A stretch of DNA of 64,000 nt from Kudoa neothunni (Eukaryota > Cnidaria). The first letter of the stretch is position 1. The number at the start of each line of letters is the position of its first letter. Shown here one piece after another: positions 28,412-45,002 of the stretch. The position numbers and the translations under genes are program-made. The notes below the pieces were generated by a model. The model was not told the DNA's origin. It worked only from the letters and a program-made list of their open reading frames with translations, and ran no database searches. The DNA lies in NCBI GenBank assembly GCA_964304625.1, contig OZ199840.1:9858001-9922000 (forward strand). Direction: 5' to 3'.

Positions 28412-29830
28412 TTACGCAATGGATATATAAGGGGTTTTGTCGGTATTGACCTCTTCATTTTCCTAAAAATTAGCGGTAACAATAACGATAATTAATTTGG
28501 TGCTATCCAAATCTCACCTTGTTTGCTGTTTCATTTTCATTATTGAATGAAAACACACTGTTATGTGGAATTTGGCTGTTGTTGTCTTTCGAAGAATTTG
28601 AATCATTTTTTAAAATTTGATCTTCCAAGTAATTCATCAAGATTTTAGTTGCTAGAAATGAAACATCGCAAATATTTCTAATTAAATTATATTTACTAGG
28701 TTTAATATGGCGCAATTTGATGTTAACAAAATAAATTAAAATCATTATCGCCACATTAAGTATGGTTAGTATTGCAAAAAAAACTTGATTGGTTACGTTT
28801 GAAATTGGTTTATAGCCAATATAACTACCTATCGAAATATTATTTAAAAAAGTTAAATTATCAAAAAAACATACTTTTATTAGAATAAGTCAGCGAAGTG
28901 GATGGTAGTTGTGAATTTTCATTGAGTGGTTTCAACCATGTGGGAACACTGGTATAGTTAAAAAAGACATTGAATAGTTTCTGGCGTTGGAAGTTTCTGC
29001 TGGAGTATTCGCATACGAGTGATATTTTGTTTAGAAAATGAACAAAACAAAACCTGTAGGAAACATTCATCACAATCCATGTTCTATTACTGGTTGAGGT
29101 TTCAACATGATTGGTTAGATAATTTGAAACGGCGTAATTATGGATAACTACACTTTCTCTCTTAATTCGACCCTGAGGAATTCGAACAACTACTTCAACC
29201 TTCTCGTCATACACTTCCATGGAACATTGAATATGCACTTTACTGGTGCATACACTTCCCAAAGCTATATGTAGATTTTTTGGAAAGCTGATTTGAGGTG
29301 TATCTGGGTTTTCATTAAAAATCTTATGAGTTCAATAACACAAATACCAATAATGTCAAAATAATGCGGATCGGACAATACTTGAAATTGATGTTGAAAT
29401 GAACCCACATGGATTTTATTTTTAATTCCACGAATCATGCATCTTATATATTTTTGATGATAAAGTTGTTTGTTGATCAATAGATCAAACATGACAGTTT
29501 GGTTAGTGTGCGTAGGTTGGACCACATCATGTAGGACGCTTGTGAATTGGTTGAGACCTTTCCTGTAAAAAAAATAATATTGATGGAATTGATGTGGGAG
29601 AGGAGATATAGCATTTGATTTGGACCAACGATTCGTTTTTATCCAGCTTGTATTTAAATAAAATGTTTCTGTTTCATTGTCCACCAATTTGAGGATGTTT
29701 TCATGGTGGTTATCCAGCCATATTTGACCAACCTCAACTGGATGTATTCAATAGATTTATTATTGTAAAGTATTTTACTTGTTTTCAAAAATATTCCAAT
29801 CGAAATTATCCAGATAGTGTGTATTAACAT
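28412..29830 (-). CDS. Type I single-pass membrane protein with a YxxI tail motif, unrecognised
   Basis: Exon 1 (29830-29779) encodes a signal peptide (MLIHTIWIISIGIFLKT), followed by a 41-nt phase-1 intron. An ectodomain of about 300 residues follows. It contains potential N-glycosylation sites (NTS, NQT, NRT, NYT) and the paired cysteines of SVCTSKVHIQCSMEVYD and FCFVHF..LVCEY, which may form an Ig-like or similar beta fold. An intron of about 63 nt (phase 0) separates HQFQ from IFNENPDTPQ. A membrane helix (VFFAILTILNVAIMILIYFV) and a tail of about 85 residues come next. The last exon (28462-28412) ends with TDKTPYISIA after a 55-nt intron. The tail tyrosine has the YxxI form of signalling or endocytic motifs. 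Family unknown. Confidence 0.65.
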
Positions 29831-31256
29831 GAGATTTGATTTGATTTGTTTGGTAAATGATTAATGATTATGCTGTGTTAAAATGTTTTATTTCCCGCCA
29901 ATTATTATTTTATTAACAGTTACTAGTCAAATTACAGATACCACTTTAATTTACTTTTGTTTCTCTCTTTAAAATTTAAATGATATAGTATATGTAAACT
30001 ATAGCAATACAAACCTCAGAATAGTTTTCTATTATTATGTATTATCTCTAAGTGGTTAGTTAGATGCGACTTATTTACTTAACTTTTATAATAAGGCCTG
30101 TAGAAATAAATATCAAAATACAACATAAAATTAGTGAAATTCGATATTAGATATATATAAAAACTAATTATTAAAACAAATTTTAAAATATTAAAACGAG
30201 TAATCGCGAATAAATAAATTAATTAAACCACATTATCAATACCGAATTTTAGCAGTCGTTAATTACACCTTTACCAACAAATTTATCATTGAAGGCAATA
30301 TGAATCTAAAAACTCATTTACCTTAGAGCACGAAAATAAGAATGCTTATAAGTGATACATATTCTTATTATAATATATAATTTTGTTAAAATTATATCTT
30401 ACAATTATTTTTTAATAAACATTTTAATGGAAAATTAGTTTATAAAATTGATCAATTGGTTAGCAATCAAAAGCAATGAGACATTTAATTGCAGACAAAT
30501 AATTCATTAATATGGATAGTTCAATGTATTATATATATGAACCAATTAATAAACTATATGGAAAATATAAATTATCTCGTTCTCGCAAATGTGCTAATAT
30601 ATATGATAGACGCTATCCTATTAACTCGTACATTTAAACAAAGCTTTTTTGATAGTAATATGAATCACACAACACGGCAGCAATGTTCACTTTATAATTT
30701 TTTGGCGTGCCACTTTTCTTTTTTCTTTGAAATTAATGATTTGCCAAATGACCTCTAAATAAACAAACAAATAAATAAATTCGCAACAAAAAAATTTAAT
30801 TTTAATTTAGTGTGATATGCCGCCATTAAAGTATTTATATGCTTAGTTAGGAAGGGTTACTGTTTAATAAATGGCTATAATTTATTTAAGATTTATAATC
30901 TTTTTCTACAATCAAATTATAAGATTTTATATATATTCTCTAAAAAAGTTTAAAATCAATAGATTATATATTTGTGCCCCTGTTTTTAACAATTTGCGAT
31001 TATATACTAAAGTAATAATGCACTCAGTTGTATTTTTTTGTATTTTTGAAGAATCCTACTCAAATAATATAACAAATCTCACTTGTTTATATTTAATAAA
31101 TTCTAAGTCTTAAATAATACAATAAAATTAACTAAAATAATAATTAATTAATGAAATGGAGATTTATTATATATTTCTTTCGTTGATTAAAATTTATACG
31201 CTAAGAATGTCGATAAAAATAAAACATTTCAAAAAAGGTTATTTGCTACACCAAAA
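29831..31256. other. AT-rich intergenic stretch
   Basis: Only weak ORFs (30489-30758 and 30871-31113 plus), rich in I, Y, F, N and K as expected of AT-rich non-coding DNA. Nothing supported. Confidence 0.5.
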
Positions 31257-32440
31257 TCAGACCATGTTTGGACAGCGAACAAAAGCTGTAAAGATTGGTA
31301 TCTCGCTTTCGTTATTCATGACCAAATACAAAAATGGTCGACTGGCTTCAAAGGTATTAATTCTGCTAGGCATACAGCATCTGACCATAATGGCTGCTGT
31401 TGCTGCAGCTGCAACAGTTTCCTCTTCGTCTACAATAATTTTTGCAGATTGCAATACTTCTGATACAACAATATTTTGCAAAGTGATTCCACTGAAAATT
31501 GCATCGATTGGGATCAAAAATGATATCCAAGTTTTTCCCTCCCTCACTCTTTTTATCTGAGAGAAACTTTTTCAGGATAAAATCGCATTCAAAGGAGAAC
31601 TTAGGAATGGAAACGAACACTGATTCATGATTAGATTCATTAAGGCTTTTAATAACTTTTGAAAGCTAAAGCGAATATTAAAGGTTTGTTGATTGTAAAT
31701 TATCAAAAATCACCAATGCAGGCTGAAAAATATCGGTGTATGATTCTCGCATTGGGGGGCAAAATCAAAATAGCAGAGTAGTTTCGATGGTGGAATGGTA
31801 GTTTGATTGAGGAGATGTCCGAAACATCATCATGGAAATATTGGAATTCCTTTAGTTGTTTCATATATAGCACATCAACGGTTGAACTAGGGTTCAGGTA
31901 GAATTTGCCTGTTGTTGTTTTATTTTTCTTGAATGGGAATTTCCATTTGGCTTTGAAAAATGCCGTGGTTACGAGGACCAACAATGTGTGAGAGGTGATA
32001 CAATTAGCATTTTTCATCATATCGTTAATGAGATGGTTAGTGTTTTCAGAAATCCATTGATCAATTACAGAAACACTTGTCTCGACATCGCGAAAATCGA
32101 CATATTTCACAAAGGCATCGAAGAGCTGCTTAGCGCTAGAAACGTAGTTCGCTTCAAGGTCACAACCGGAAAACACACCACAATTCAGGTCCAAACAAGA
32201 TTGGCTAACTCCAGAATCTTGCTGATTAGCGGCACTGTTGAAATAGTTAGTGCTGTAAAGTCCGGTCTGTGTCTGTGCTAGGAGTTTACAATCGATTCCA
32301 GTAACTTGTTGCAGTGCATTGTACGTTTGTTCTTTTGAACCCAGTTGTAACACGGTTAACAGATGGTGTAGACTTAATGACGAAAAGACCATATTCTTAG
32401 ACCAATTATCTGATTTTTCCAAAGAATAGGAGTAGTTCAT
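31257..32440 (-). CDS. Serpin (serine/cysteine proteinase inhibitor), intracellular type, one apparent frameshift
   Basis: Serpins trap proteases through an exposed reactive-centre loop. The first exon runs from ATG 32440 (MNYSYSLEKSDNWSKN) through FSSLSLHHLLTVLQLGSKEQ, TTAFFKAKWKFPF and SAILILPPNA to about 31716. A phase-1 intron then leads to VSIPKFSFECDFILKKFLS and NLDIIFDPNRC. The next part, FSGITLQNIVVSE, is one base out of frame at a TTTT run near 31490; I read this as a sequence error. The C terminus is complete: hinge DEEETVAAAATAA, scissile region IMVRCCMPS, then ASRPFLYLV. The alanine-rich hinge is that of inhibitory serpins. The scissile bond probably lies at the R-C-C residues. 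No signal peptide is seen, so a cytosolic or unconventionally secreted protein is likely. Confidence 0.88.
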
Positions 32441-34014
32441 TGGAAATATTAGCGATGGTATTGGCTGTGGTTACGTTAGGCATTAGTCGAGGAAAAGTTC
32501 ACCAATACTGTCGCCTTCCGAATTATAATGCTTAAAGCAACGGCTTTTCTTAACAAAGTCGTTAATCGCATTATGCATTTTTTCAAAAAAAGTTTTTAGG
32601 TTTTAAAATATTTCTTATGTTGATAACTGTATATTATAATTCGGTGCATTTGTTTTCACAACCAAACATGCTTATATTTGTTGTTATTTTGACTTTTTTA
32701 TATAATAAACTGTTCAAATAATAAATGTACCCTACGTTAAGCTCATTACAGTTGAAATTTACAACAAACCTCAACTACTTTTCGCTGTTATACAAATAAA
32801 TTAAACCAAGTTAATATTTATTAACTTATTATGCATATAATTTTACTAAAAATTTAAATAACGATTCATATCATAAAATTTCTGTTCTATCAAATGAATA
32901 CCACTACACACAACTGTTGCTAATGTGTAATCTACAAAAACTCTAAGGATTAGTTTTGTAATCTTTAATAGAGTAATATTTTAATTCTCCAATACCGATA
33001 AACAAAATTATCTGAATTGACGATTTCCGACTGATCAAATACAAATTAAACCAATTTTTCATCAGGGGAATTTCAAATTTAACATATAAATTACTGAAGT
33101 AAAATAAAATCGGGTTTTAGTTAAATTAAGACTTTTTTTAAAATCTTTATTTATTACCAGCTGGATCAAACTTTTTGCAGACATTCATTATTTAAATTCT
33201 ATGCAAATTCAATTTCTTTATTTATACAAATTGGAGCTAAATTTTATATAATTTAGGTTGTTCTTCACCAATTTAAACCCTCTAATCTGAGGTAAACAGA
33301 TTAATTTATATTAATTCACTAGAAAAGACATTAACAATTAAATGTATTTAATTTGTTAATTTTACATTATTTTTGAATTCTTTAGGCATTAAAAAAATGG
33401 AAGTTGCTATTGCCACAATAAATAATATTCAGGTGATATTAATTCTGACTATAATTATTTCTCGCCCTAAGAGCGAGGCAATAGTTCAGAAATAATTAAA
33501 TAAAACAAATTTTAAAAAATTACATCTGTATGGAGCTTGTGAGTAAGAGTTGATGGGATTAAAAAATAAAAAAGCTGGCGCACATCAGCTTAAATTCCCC
33601 GTTCCAATAGTCCCTATAAACTTTAATGCTAAAAATTAAAACAATCTTATTGTGAAAATTACAACAGTGGTGCTTTAAGGAAGAATATAGGATATTTTGG
33701 AAAAATTTTATAAAGCATGTTTTGAATTAAGAGAAAAATGCTCCTTTCGGGTTACGAGTGATCCCCACACAGAATAAAATAGAATAGATACGACATGATA
33801 TGACATGATAGGATAGAAAGGGGTTCGCCCAATGAGAAATAAGAGCACTCGATTTAAGAAAATTGCACTAAATAATTGAGAGAAAATTGTGTGGATTTAG
33901 GAATCTTATCCAAAGTAATTGGAATGATAAAACGTTTGGAATAGTCATAATTACAAAAAATAGCTAACTACAAGTCATCTAATAGTAGAATAATGGGTCT
34001 GAGCAAAGGTGGTG
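32441..34014. other. Intergenic stretch with one dispersed-repeat copy
   Basis: No gene supported. Bases 33536-33562 are the second copy of the repeat also found inverted at 8909-8935. A small hairpin, CTCGCCCTAAGAGCGAG, lies at about 33463. Confidence 0.5.
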
Positions 34015-38760
<4,746 letters not shown>

Positions 38761-39143
38761 TAACATCCTAAAATAAGGTTTTTAGTGATTAACATTAAAA
38801 AAAATCAAATAAATAATGAGCCAATAATATTCCCAGTAAATTTAGTTCTGATTTTATTCGATTAATTTTACAATCGTAATATAACTACAATTAATTGAAA
38901 GAAACAGATTATTATAGATAAGATTAACGATTATCATGTGCAATATAATAAAGCCACATATTAATAAATATTGGTATAAAAATCGAGTCGGTTTCCGTCG
39001 TATTTTGAAAATCCATTGGAAACAGTAGAATTTAATACCCAATTATCCAAAATATTTTTAAACAACAAAGTGCATGTGTTCTATGCGCATGACTTTTTGG
39101 ATTAAATTTTTTCATGTCAATTAGCTACACTTCAACTAAACAA

Positions 39144-40373
39144 TTACATCGGATGCGAACGTTTTAAAAAATTCTTCGCTCTACTAAAGTCGGTGGCCGC
39201 ATTTGCGACTGTTGGATGGTTAAGTTTGTCCAAATTTTTCTGTATGTTTTCCACAGTGACTTCTCTATTGTTGTAGATTGTCTAGAATGGATTGGTGTTT
39301 GTGAAGCAAGCGTAAGATGAGCAAACCGCCAAAATACCTTCACTCGATGAGTGGCGCTGTAATCATCGTCGGCATTTTCGGGAACCTCCTCGTTTGTCAT
39401 ATATATCCACAATTTGATAGCGTCACGAAACAATAACGACGTGTTGTTTTGATGGTCTTTAACTAGGGCACATTCGTCGATTAGATTACCGAAACAACTC
39501 ACACATAAAATCTACTATAATCCGAGTAGATGTTGTACACTTGAGCTACTTTCTCGCTGCCATAATCGTCAACTCTCTAATGAGAAATAATTCAAACAAT
39601 TCAACAACACAAATCAAATCATGTACATTGTCCTCCAATTTCCAAACAGCCAACAATTTGTCCAGAATAATTTTGTAGCTTTCCGAACTGCTATCACTGT
39701 ACTGCTGGGAAAACTACAACACCACATTGATCACATAATGCAATCCGACCCAACAAATGTCAAATGTGTCATACATAAAAATTGGATATTTTTTGATCCA
39801 TTTCATGCAGTTTAATGGGATCATTCCTGTGAAATGTGTTGTTCACATATCTAACCAATTTGTTAAATACATGAGAAACAACAAAAAATTAACTTTAACA
39901 TGTCGTATGAGTCACTAATTACATTGTGAGTACAATCTGAGCTTGTCTTATGGCTCTAAATATGTGTGTGTGATTGTTATCTTCCGTTACAAATATGAAA
40001 GCAAAAAATTCAACACCAGCATATCGATGCTTCAACTTACAATAGATCTTTTGGGTGTACTTCGATTAGAACTTGACGCTAAATCAAAATTTAATAATGA
40101 TTAAACATGATTGATACTCGAATCTGTTTTTCTCAAAGTGGATCCTGTCCCTGGATTGTCCGTTCCTTCGACTGTGACAATTGTTTTTCCTTCAGTGTCC
40201 ATCCTTTTAGAGATTCGACAAAATTTGTAGTATTCAGCTGTGTAAATATGTCTTCCACTGCAATGCAAATAACCGAAGTGTTGTCTTCTCAAAGGAACAC
40301 ACACTCTGAAACAGGACTTAATCAGTTTTGCACGCATGCGTCCAACATTTAGATTATAGTGGCTACACGCCAT
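39144..40373 (-). CDS. Unrecognised intron-dense gene
   Basis: Several short minus-strand exons splice through GT-AG introns of about 50-80 nt into protein-like sequence. From the 5' side: a segment around MDTEGKTIVTVEG (near 40200), RQVLIEVHPKDLL (near 40080), a segment near 39920, RYVNNTFHRNDPIKLHEMDQ (39850-39790), SQQYSDSSSESYKIILDKLL (39715-39655), DDYGSEKVAQVYNIYSDY (39570-39515), NNTSLLFRDAIKLWIYM (39460-39395), then TVENIQKNLDKLNHP and a stop at 39144. The start is uncertain: an ATG at 40373 opens a frame, but a GCATGCG promoter-like motif at 40335 suggests a later start. The C-terminal half looks helical. No catalytic motif is visible, and I cannot name the family. Confidence 0.55.
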
Positions 40374-40428
40374 CTAATCTCACCTCGCTATTGTGTGTTA
40401 GTTGTAGTCTTTCCAAGGGAATCTCTCG

Positions 40429-40431
<3 letters not shown>

Positions 40432-40464
<33 letters not shown>
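40432..40464. repeat. (TA)n microsatellite
   Basis: Sixteen perfect TA dinucleotides. Confidence 0.95.
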
Positions 40465-40466
<2 letters not shown>

Positions 40467-41279
40467 GGGGATATGTTTGTTCGTTTGTTTAATGACAACC
40501 TATTCACACTGTGCTGTCAACTAAAAATTGATAATTATTTTTAAGGTTATTTTTGGTGTTAACATTTTTATGGCGTAGATTTACGTTTGCTATATTTCGA
40601 ATAAAGCTAGAATTTTTTAAAAGATTAATACTGTTATTTTGGAAGATTTAAACTCTGATCACGCACTAATACCATCTGATACACACAATGTGACTACGAT
40701 GACTTTGTTGCTGGCTGCGTGTTTATTTTTGTTCAATTTTTAATAACTCTTAAATTTTTTCATTCCATATTTATTCGAATTTAAAAATTCTAGTATTAAT
40801 CTATACTTTCTAATCTAATATTAACAATTTGGATTGGTTGTTGTTGTGGGTTCAACCCAATCATATCCACGCTAATACCCTCACTGAATAATAAAAAAGG
40901 TAACCGCTGAACTGGTTTTTATTGCAATATCTCGTGGTTATGATGTAATCCATCTGGGGATATCGTCGATTTTAAAGTTAATTTGGTTATTTAGTCACTT
41001 GCACCACCGCCGCTGCATAACATTTATTATTTAAATTTAAGTTGTCCCTCCATTTATTAAGTATTAAGGCAGGTAGTAAATTTTGAATATTATAATTTAA
41101 TTGATCTCTACTAGTTGTCGTGTACATTGAGTCACAATAATTCTTTGTGAGTATGTGAGATTTTGATGTAACCTCTAATTTTGTTGTTAAAAATCAGTCG
41201 TATGTGAGAAAGGACGGATAATTAGGTGATAATATCTGTTCCTTTCGTTAGGTATTCTATTTGAGATTATTCTATAAAA

Positions 41280-41830
41280 ATCCTGTATATATTGAATTGG
41301 TCGGTCACTCGAGTTAAAAGTGGTATTTAGAAGAAGTGGGTAACCACTTTTACGTTATCATCACGGAGGTTGGGAGTAACTGTAGAACCCGGTGACAGAT
41401 AACCCAATGTTTTGGTGGCTAATCTTAACACTCCGAGACACTGAATCGATCAGTCTACAGTTTCCGTACAAGTGTATCTATATCCCCTAATCGGAGCTGT
41501 TGTTTGAATGCAATTGCACAGAAGTGTAATTACACCTGCGGTTAAAGTTCTATTTAGCATTGGAGGTTGAATTAGACGTCTAAATCGTCGGGGGTGTACT
41601 AACAAGCATAAAATCTCTGTAGAGCCTAAGTCCTTATGGATATGGTTTGATGATGCGGTTGCCCTTAAACGGAGAAGTTTAATGGGTTAAAATCCCACGT
41701 TAACGCAGAAGAATATGGGGCGAGGGGATAGATGTTACTCGACCTGCGGTGCCTATATTGCGTTAATGAGGATAGTCTAACCAACCATAACTCTACAACC
41801 TAATTATTTTCGTCAGGGATTTTATCCTGT
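41280..41830. other. GC-richer island without ORFs
   Basis: About 550 bp with clearly more G and C than its flanks and no open reading frame. It contains short self-complementary pieces and phrases such as GGGCGAGGGGATAGATG and GGTGCCTATATTGCG. I could not match it to rRNA, tRNA or a known element. It could be a non-coding RNA locus, an old insertion of organellar or mobile origin, or a repeat unit. It abuts the left end of the hAT copy at 41930. Confidence 0.4.
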
Positions 41831-41929
41831 TAACAAAAAATGGGAGAAATCGTGTAAAACTTGCAATTTAATCTCTTCATGCCTAAGTGTTTGTTTTCGG
41901 TTTGAAAATATCACGTAAAAATGGTTAGC

Positions 41930-43474
41930 TATAAGAAGTACATGCAATTTTGATTAAAATCGATTTTGATAGATTTAAACCATCGAATTAGAGGAAAATT
42001 GCCGGGTTTCGGTTTTTTTAATCGAAAAATATCGGTTTTCATCTAAAAGGAATGTTTGAAAATTGTCAGGAAGCGATGTGAATTGATTAATTACTTGGTG
42101 GAATGGAACGATATCGAAGCCTTGAGGATTTACGGGTCTCTAAATATTGTCAACCACTTAACGAATTTTTAGAGATCAATCTGATAGCCTTACTATGCTT
42201 AACTTATCATTAAATTTTTTAATTGATGCTCTTACTCTGTTATATGACTTCTCAACATTAATAGAAACAAACGAGAATTTTACATCACGGATTTTTGATC
42301 CAATATCATAAAAATATCATTAGTTTTTTTCCGTTTGAATCTTGAAACAATTTGATATTTAACTGTGAAAATTTGTGTGGTACGAACAAGGAAGAAATTA
42401 ATCGAACAATACACTAAAATTTTAAGGAAAGTTTTCCTTCTATTAAAATCTTTCAAGCGGTGAAATATTTTGATCCATACACTCCAATTACTATTGATAA
42501 ATTAAATGTTGATTATCTTTTTGCTTTTTAGAAGGCAAAGGGAAGATTGAAGTTAATAACGAGTACTGTATGTTATGTAAAATGAAAAAAGATTCAACTC
42601 GACTCTCAAATATTGACTCCTGAAATAATGAATGAAGTGTAGAGTGCTTGTCACACTCTTTCGAGACTTTGTCAAGATATATTGATGCTATCAGTTCCCT
42701 CCATTGATGTTGGAAGAGGTTTCTCAAGATTGCGAGATATATTTGGAAAAGTAAGGATCAATCTGATAGATGGGTGCCTAACAATGTTCTAAACCAGGGG
42801 TTGGGAACTTTTTTTGAGAGAGAACCAAACAACATATTTTATAACTAAGAATAGAAGTAACTGTGTGCGTTTTATATAATATCAACATTTTAATGTAAAA
42901 AAAGTAGTTAAATTCGTTTTAATAGCAGTTTTATATTATTTCCAATCAATGAAGAATATTTCTCATCACCAATGCGACTTTGGGTTCTGCATGATTTTGC
43001 AAATGGTTTTGTGGTCTGGTCGATACGTTGTTAAATTAGGCTTCATCCCAGCGTTGAAAATTCAATCCATTAAACGTGACCGTAGTTTGGTCTTAAATCC
43101 CTTTAAATGTAGAAGGGCTGTTCACATACATATGGAGAAACTAACATTATCATTACAACAATAATTACACGCTGCAGTGTATGATACAGTAAGTACCCAA
43201 CTTTCCGTAGTAATCGATTCGCTTATGCACAAAAGATTTAGCGAAACAGTTTTTTAAATTGCAAATTTGTCTGCGAGCCATATATTACCGACCCCTGCTC
43301 TAAATACTCGATTTAATGGTCCATTATAACTAAAATTGAAATTCTACAACCTATTTTTTTATAAATAATTTTTTTTTAAATAAAAGTCGATAAAACCAGA
43401 ATTTTAATCATTTATCTAAATAAAAATAAAAGTCTAATTAAAAGTAAATAAACGTCAAAAATTACCAACCCTAG
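41930..43474 (+). mobile_element. Second hAT element of the same family, decayed, with a nested MITE
   Basis: The right end, in reverse complement, reads TAGGGTTGGTAATTTTTGAC, matching the left end of the first copy at about 18 of 20 positions; the match continues through GTTTATTT. The left end is eroded but keeps TTTTGATTAAAATCGATTT. Plus-strand remnants (LSRLCQDILMLSVPSID, FGKVRINLIDG near 42670-42770) are homologous to the C-terminal block of the 25.9-kb copy. The two halves of the copy are separated by a 503-bp insert at 42795-43297. Stops and frameshifts make it a dead copy. Confidence 0.8.
42795..43297. mobile_element. 503-bp hAT-type MITE nested in the older hAT copy
   Basis: The ends are CAGGGGTTGGGAAC and, in reverse complement, CAGGGGTCGGTAAT. 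The flanks are TTCTAAAC and CTCTAAAT, an 8-bp duplication with two mismatches. The sequence on either side continues the hAT copy seen intact at 25.8 kb. No transposase is encoded. The CAGGGG ends differ from those of the host element, so it belongs to another hAT subfamily. Confidence 0.8.
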
Positions 43475-44145
43475 TTACAGCTTATAGCCTATAATGATTA
43501 AAAAAGCTAAAATGCCCAAAAATTATTATCATTTAATTGGACTGGACGGAAACAAGAAAATTATACAAAAATCCTATTCTTAGTTATTATAACCATCTAC
43601 ATATTTCTCGACGTTTTTAAAATTTATTCCGTATCTAGTATTGTAAACAATGGCTTTATAATCAACATGTTGACATTGATCAATCTGGCGCAAGCGCACC
43701 GGATTTTATTGGAACATTTCATCTTATACACAATTCTAAATTATAAAATATTTATACCTGAAGTTTTTAAACAGAGATACATTAGATTGAGTTTTAGTAT
43801 ATATATTATTTCCACGGTAGAAGATATATTGTATATTACAAATAATGAAAATAATGGTTTATTAGATAATCCACAACAATAATCCTGAAATAACTTTTTT
43901 GATTTAATTTTTAAACTTTCAAATATTTATGAATATATTATAAATTATGACAAATTATATTAAAACAAATGTTTAAAATGGCACTGTATTTTTGTTTGTT
44001 ACCATATATTTTAGAGTTACAACTCAGTTGAACTGTTTTTTCAATGTATTTTAAATAAATAATTTCAAAATAAGAGCTCAAGTGAGGTACATTTTTTTCT
44101 CTTGCTCATTTAAAATTTAAATTAATATTGTGCATAAAAATGTTA

Positions 44146-45000
44146 CAGTAGGTTACCGATAATACGCATGACGGATAGTACAAAATTTTCTTTTTTTCAA
44201 AATATTTTGCGTACTCATTTTAACATAAGTTATATACTAATTTTATGATTATATTTAAGTTCAAAACATTTAAAAATTAAAATAAGAAATCGCGGACGTT
44301 TCACATTCATTTGTCACGTGACTTACAGATTAGTACACAATACTTTTGTGGTTGATTTTAGATTTTCTAATATCATACTATTAAAAATGAGTAATAATTC
44401 TAAGTCAAAATACAGAATTGTCAAGGAAAAATATAATTAAATATTACTCCAGTATTTCCTATAATGATGCCAAGGCTGCTACAATCAAACAATTTAAAAT
44501 TTCCTCAATGTCTACATTAAATGGTAACCTTAATATTAGTTTTTCTGATATTTATCATATCTGTTAAATTAACCATACTGACAACGTTACAATCGACTCC
44601 GAAACTCAGATAATGGTAGCGTCTGACAACAGATCAGCCATTTTTAAGATAGCATTGTGGAGTATGTAAAATAATTGAAATTATTTTTTGAATATCAAGA
44701 AAGGAAACAATCAATAAGTTTAGCTTCCTTAGAGGAAGACATTTATGATATTATTTCGAAGAGTTTAATTCAAAAAAGAATAACCGATTATTTTTCATTT
44801 CAATAACATAATATAATATAATTTCAATTTTTATTGTTGCTTTAAATTAAATTTAACGATTTTCTGATGAAAAGAAGTTAAAATATAATGTAAACTAAAT
44901 GATCAAGCGCATGAAATTCATTGCGTAGTATCAATCCTCACCGATAGCGTGCAATTTTTTTACGGTCCCGAGGGGATTACATACTACCGGTTATCTATTG
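44146..45000 (+). mobile_element. Pogo/Tigger-like element, internal-deletion derivative
   Basis: The inverted ends are CAGTAGGTTACCGATAATAC and, in reverse complement, CAATAGATAACCGGTAGTAT, flanked on both sides by TA, the pogo/Tc1-mariner target. Inside, the plus strand from ATG 44387 keeps a Psq-like helix-turn-helix remnant (DAKAATIKQFKISSMSTL). After a gap it keeps a C terminus (EEDIYDIISKSLIQKRITDYF) of the kind that ends Tigger-type transposases. The DDE catalytic core is missing, and one or more frameshifts are present. A solo copy of the right end occurs at about 37308-37362. Confidence 0.7.
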
Positions 45001-45002
45001 TA

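Noticed and set aside
38854..39042. ORF rich in I/L/F/Y upstream of MARS
   Set aside because: Looked at as a possible MARS N-terminal exon, but composition and frame give no support.
41640..41720. Possible tRNA or rRNA fragment in the GC-rich island
   Set aside because: No cloverleaf, no B-box GGTTCRANNCC and no rRNA helix that I recognise.
44387..44806. Small host gene with a PB1-like domain
   Set aside because: TA-flanked inverted ends and the HTH plus ITDYF remnants show it is part of a pogo-like element.
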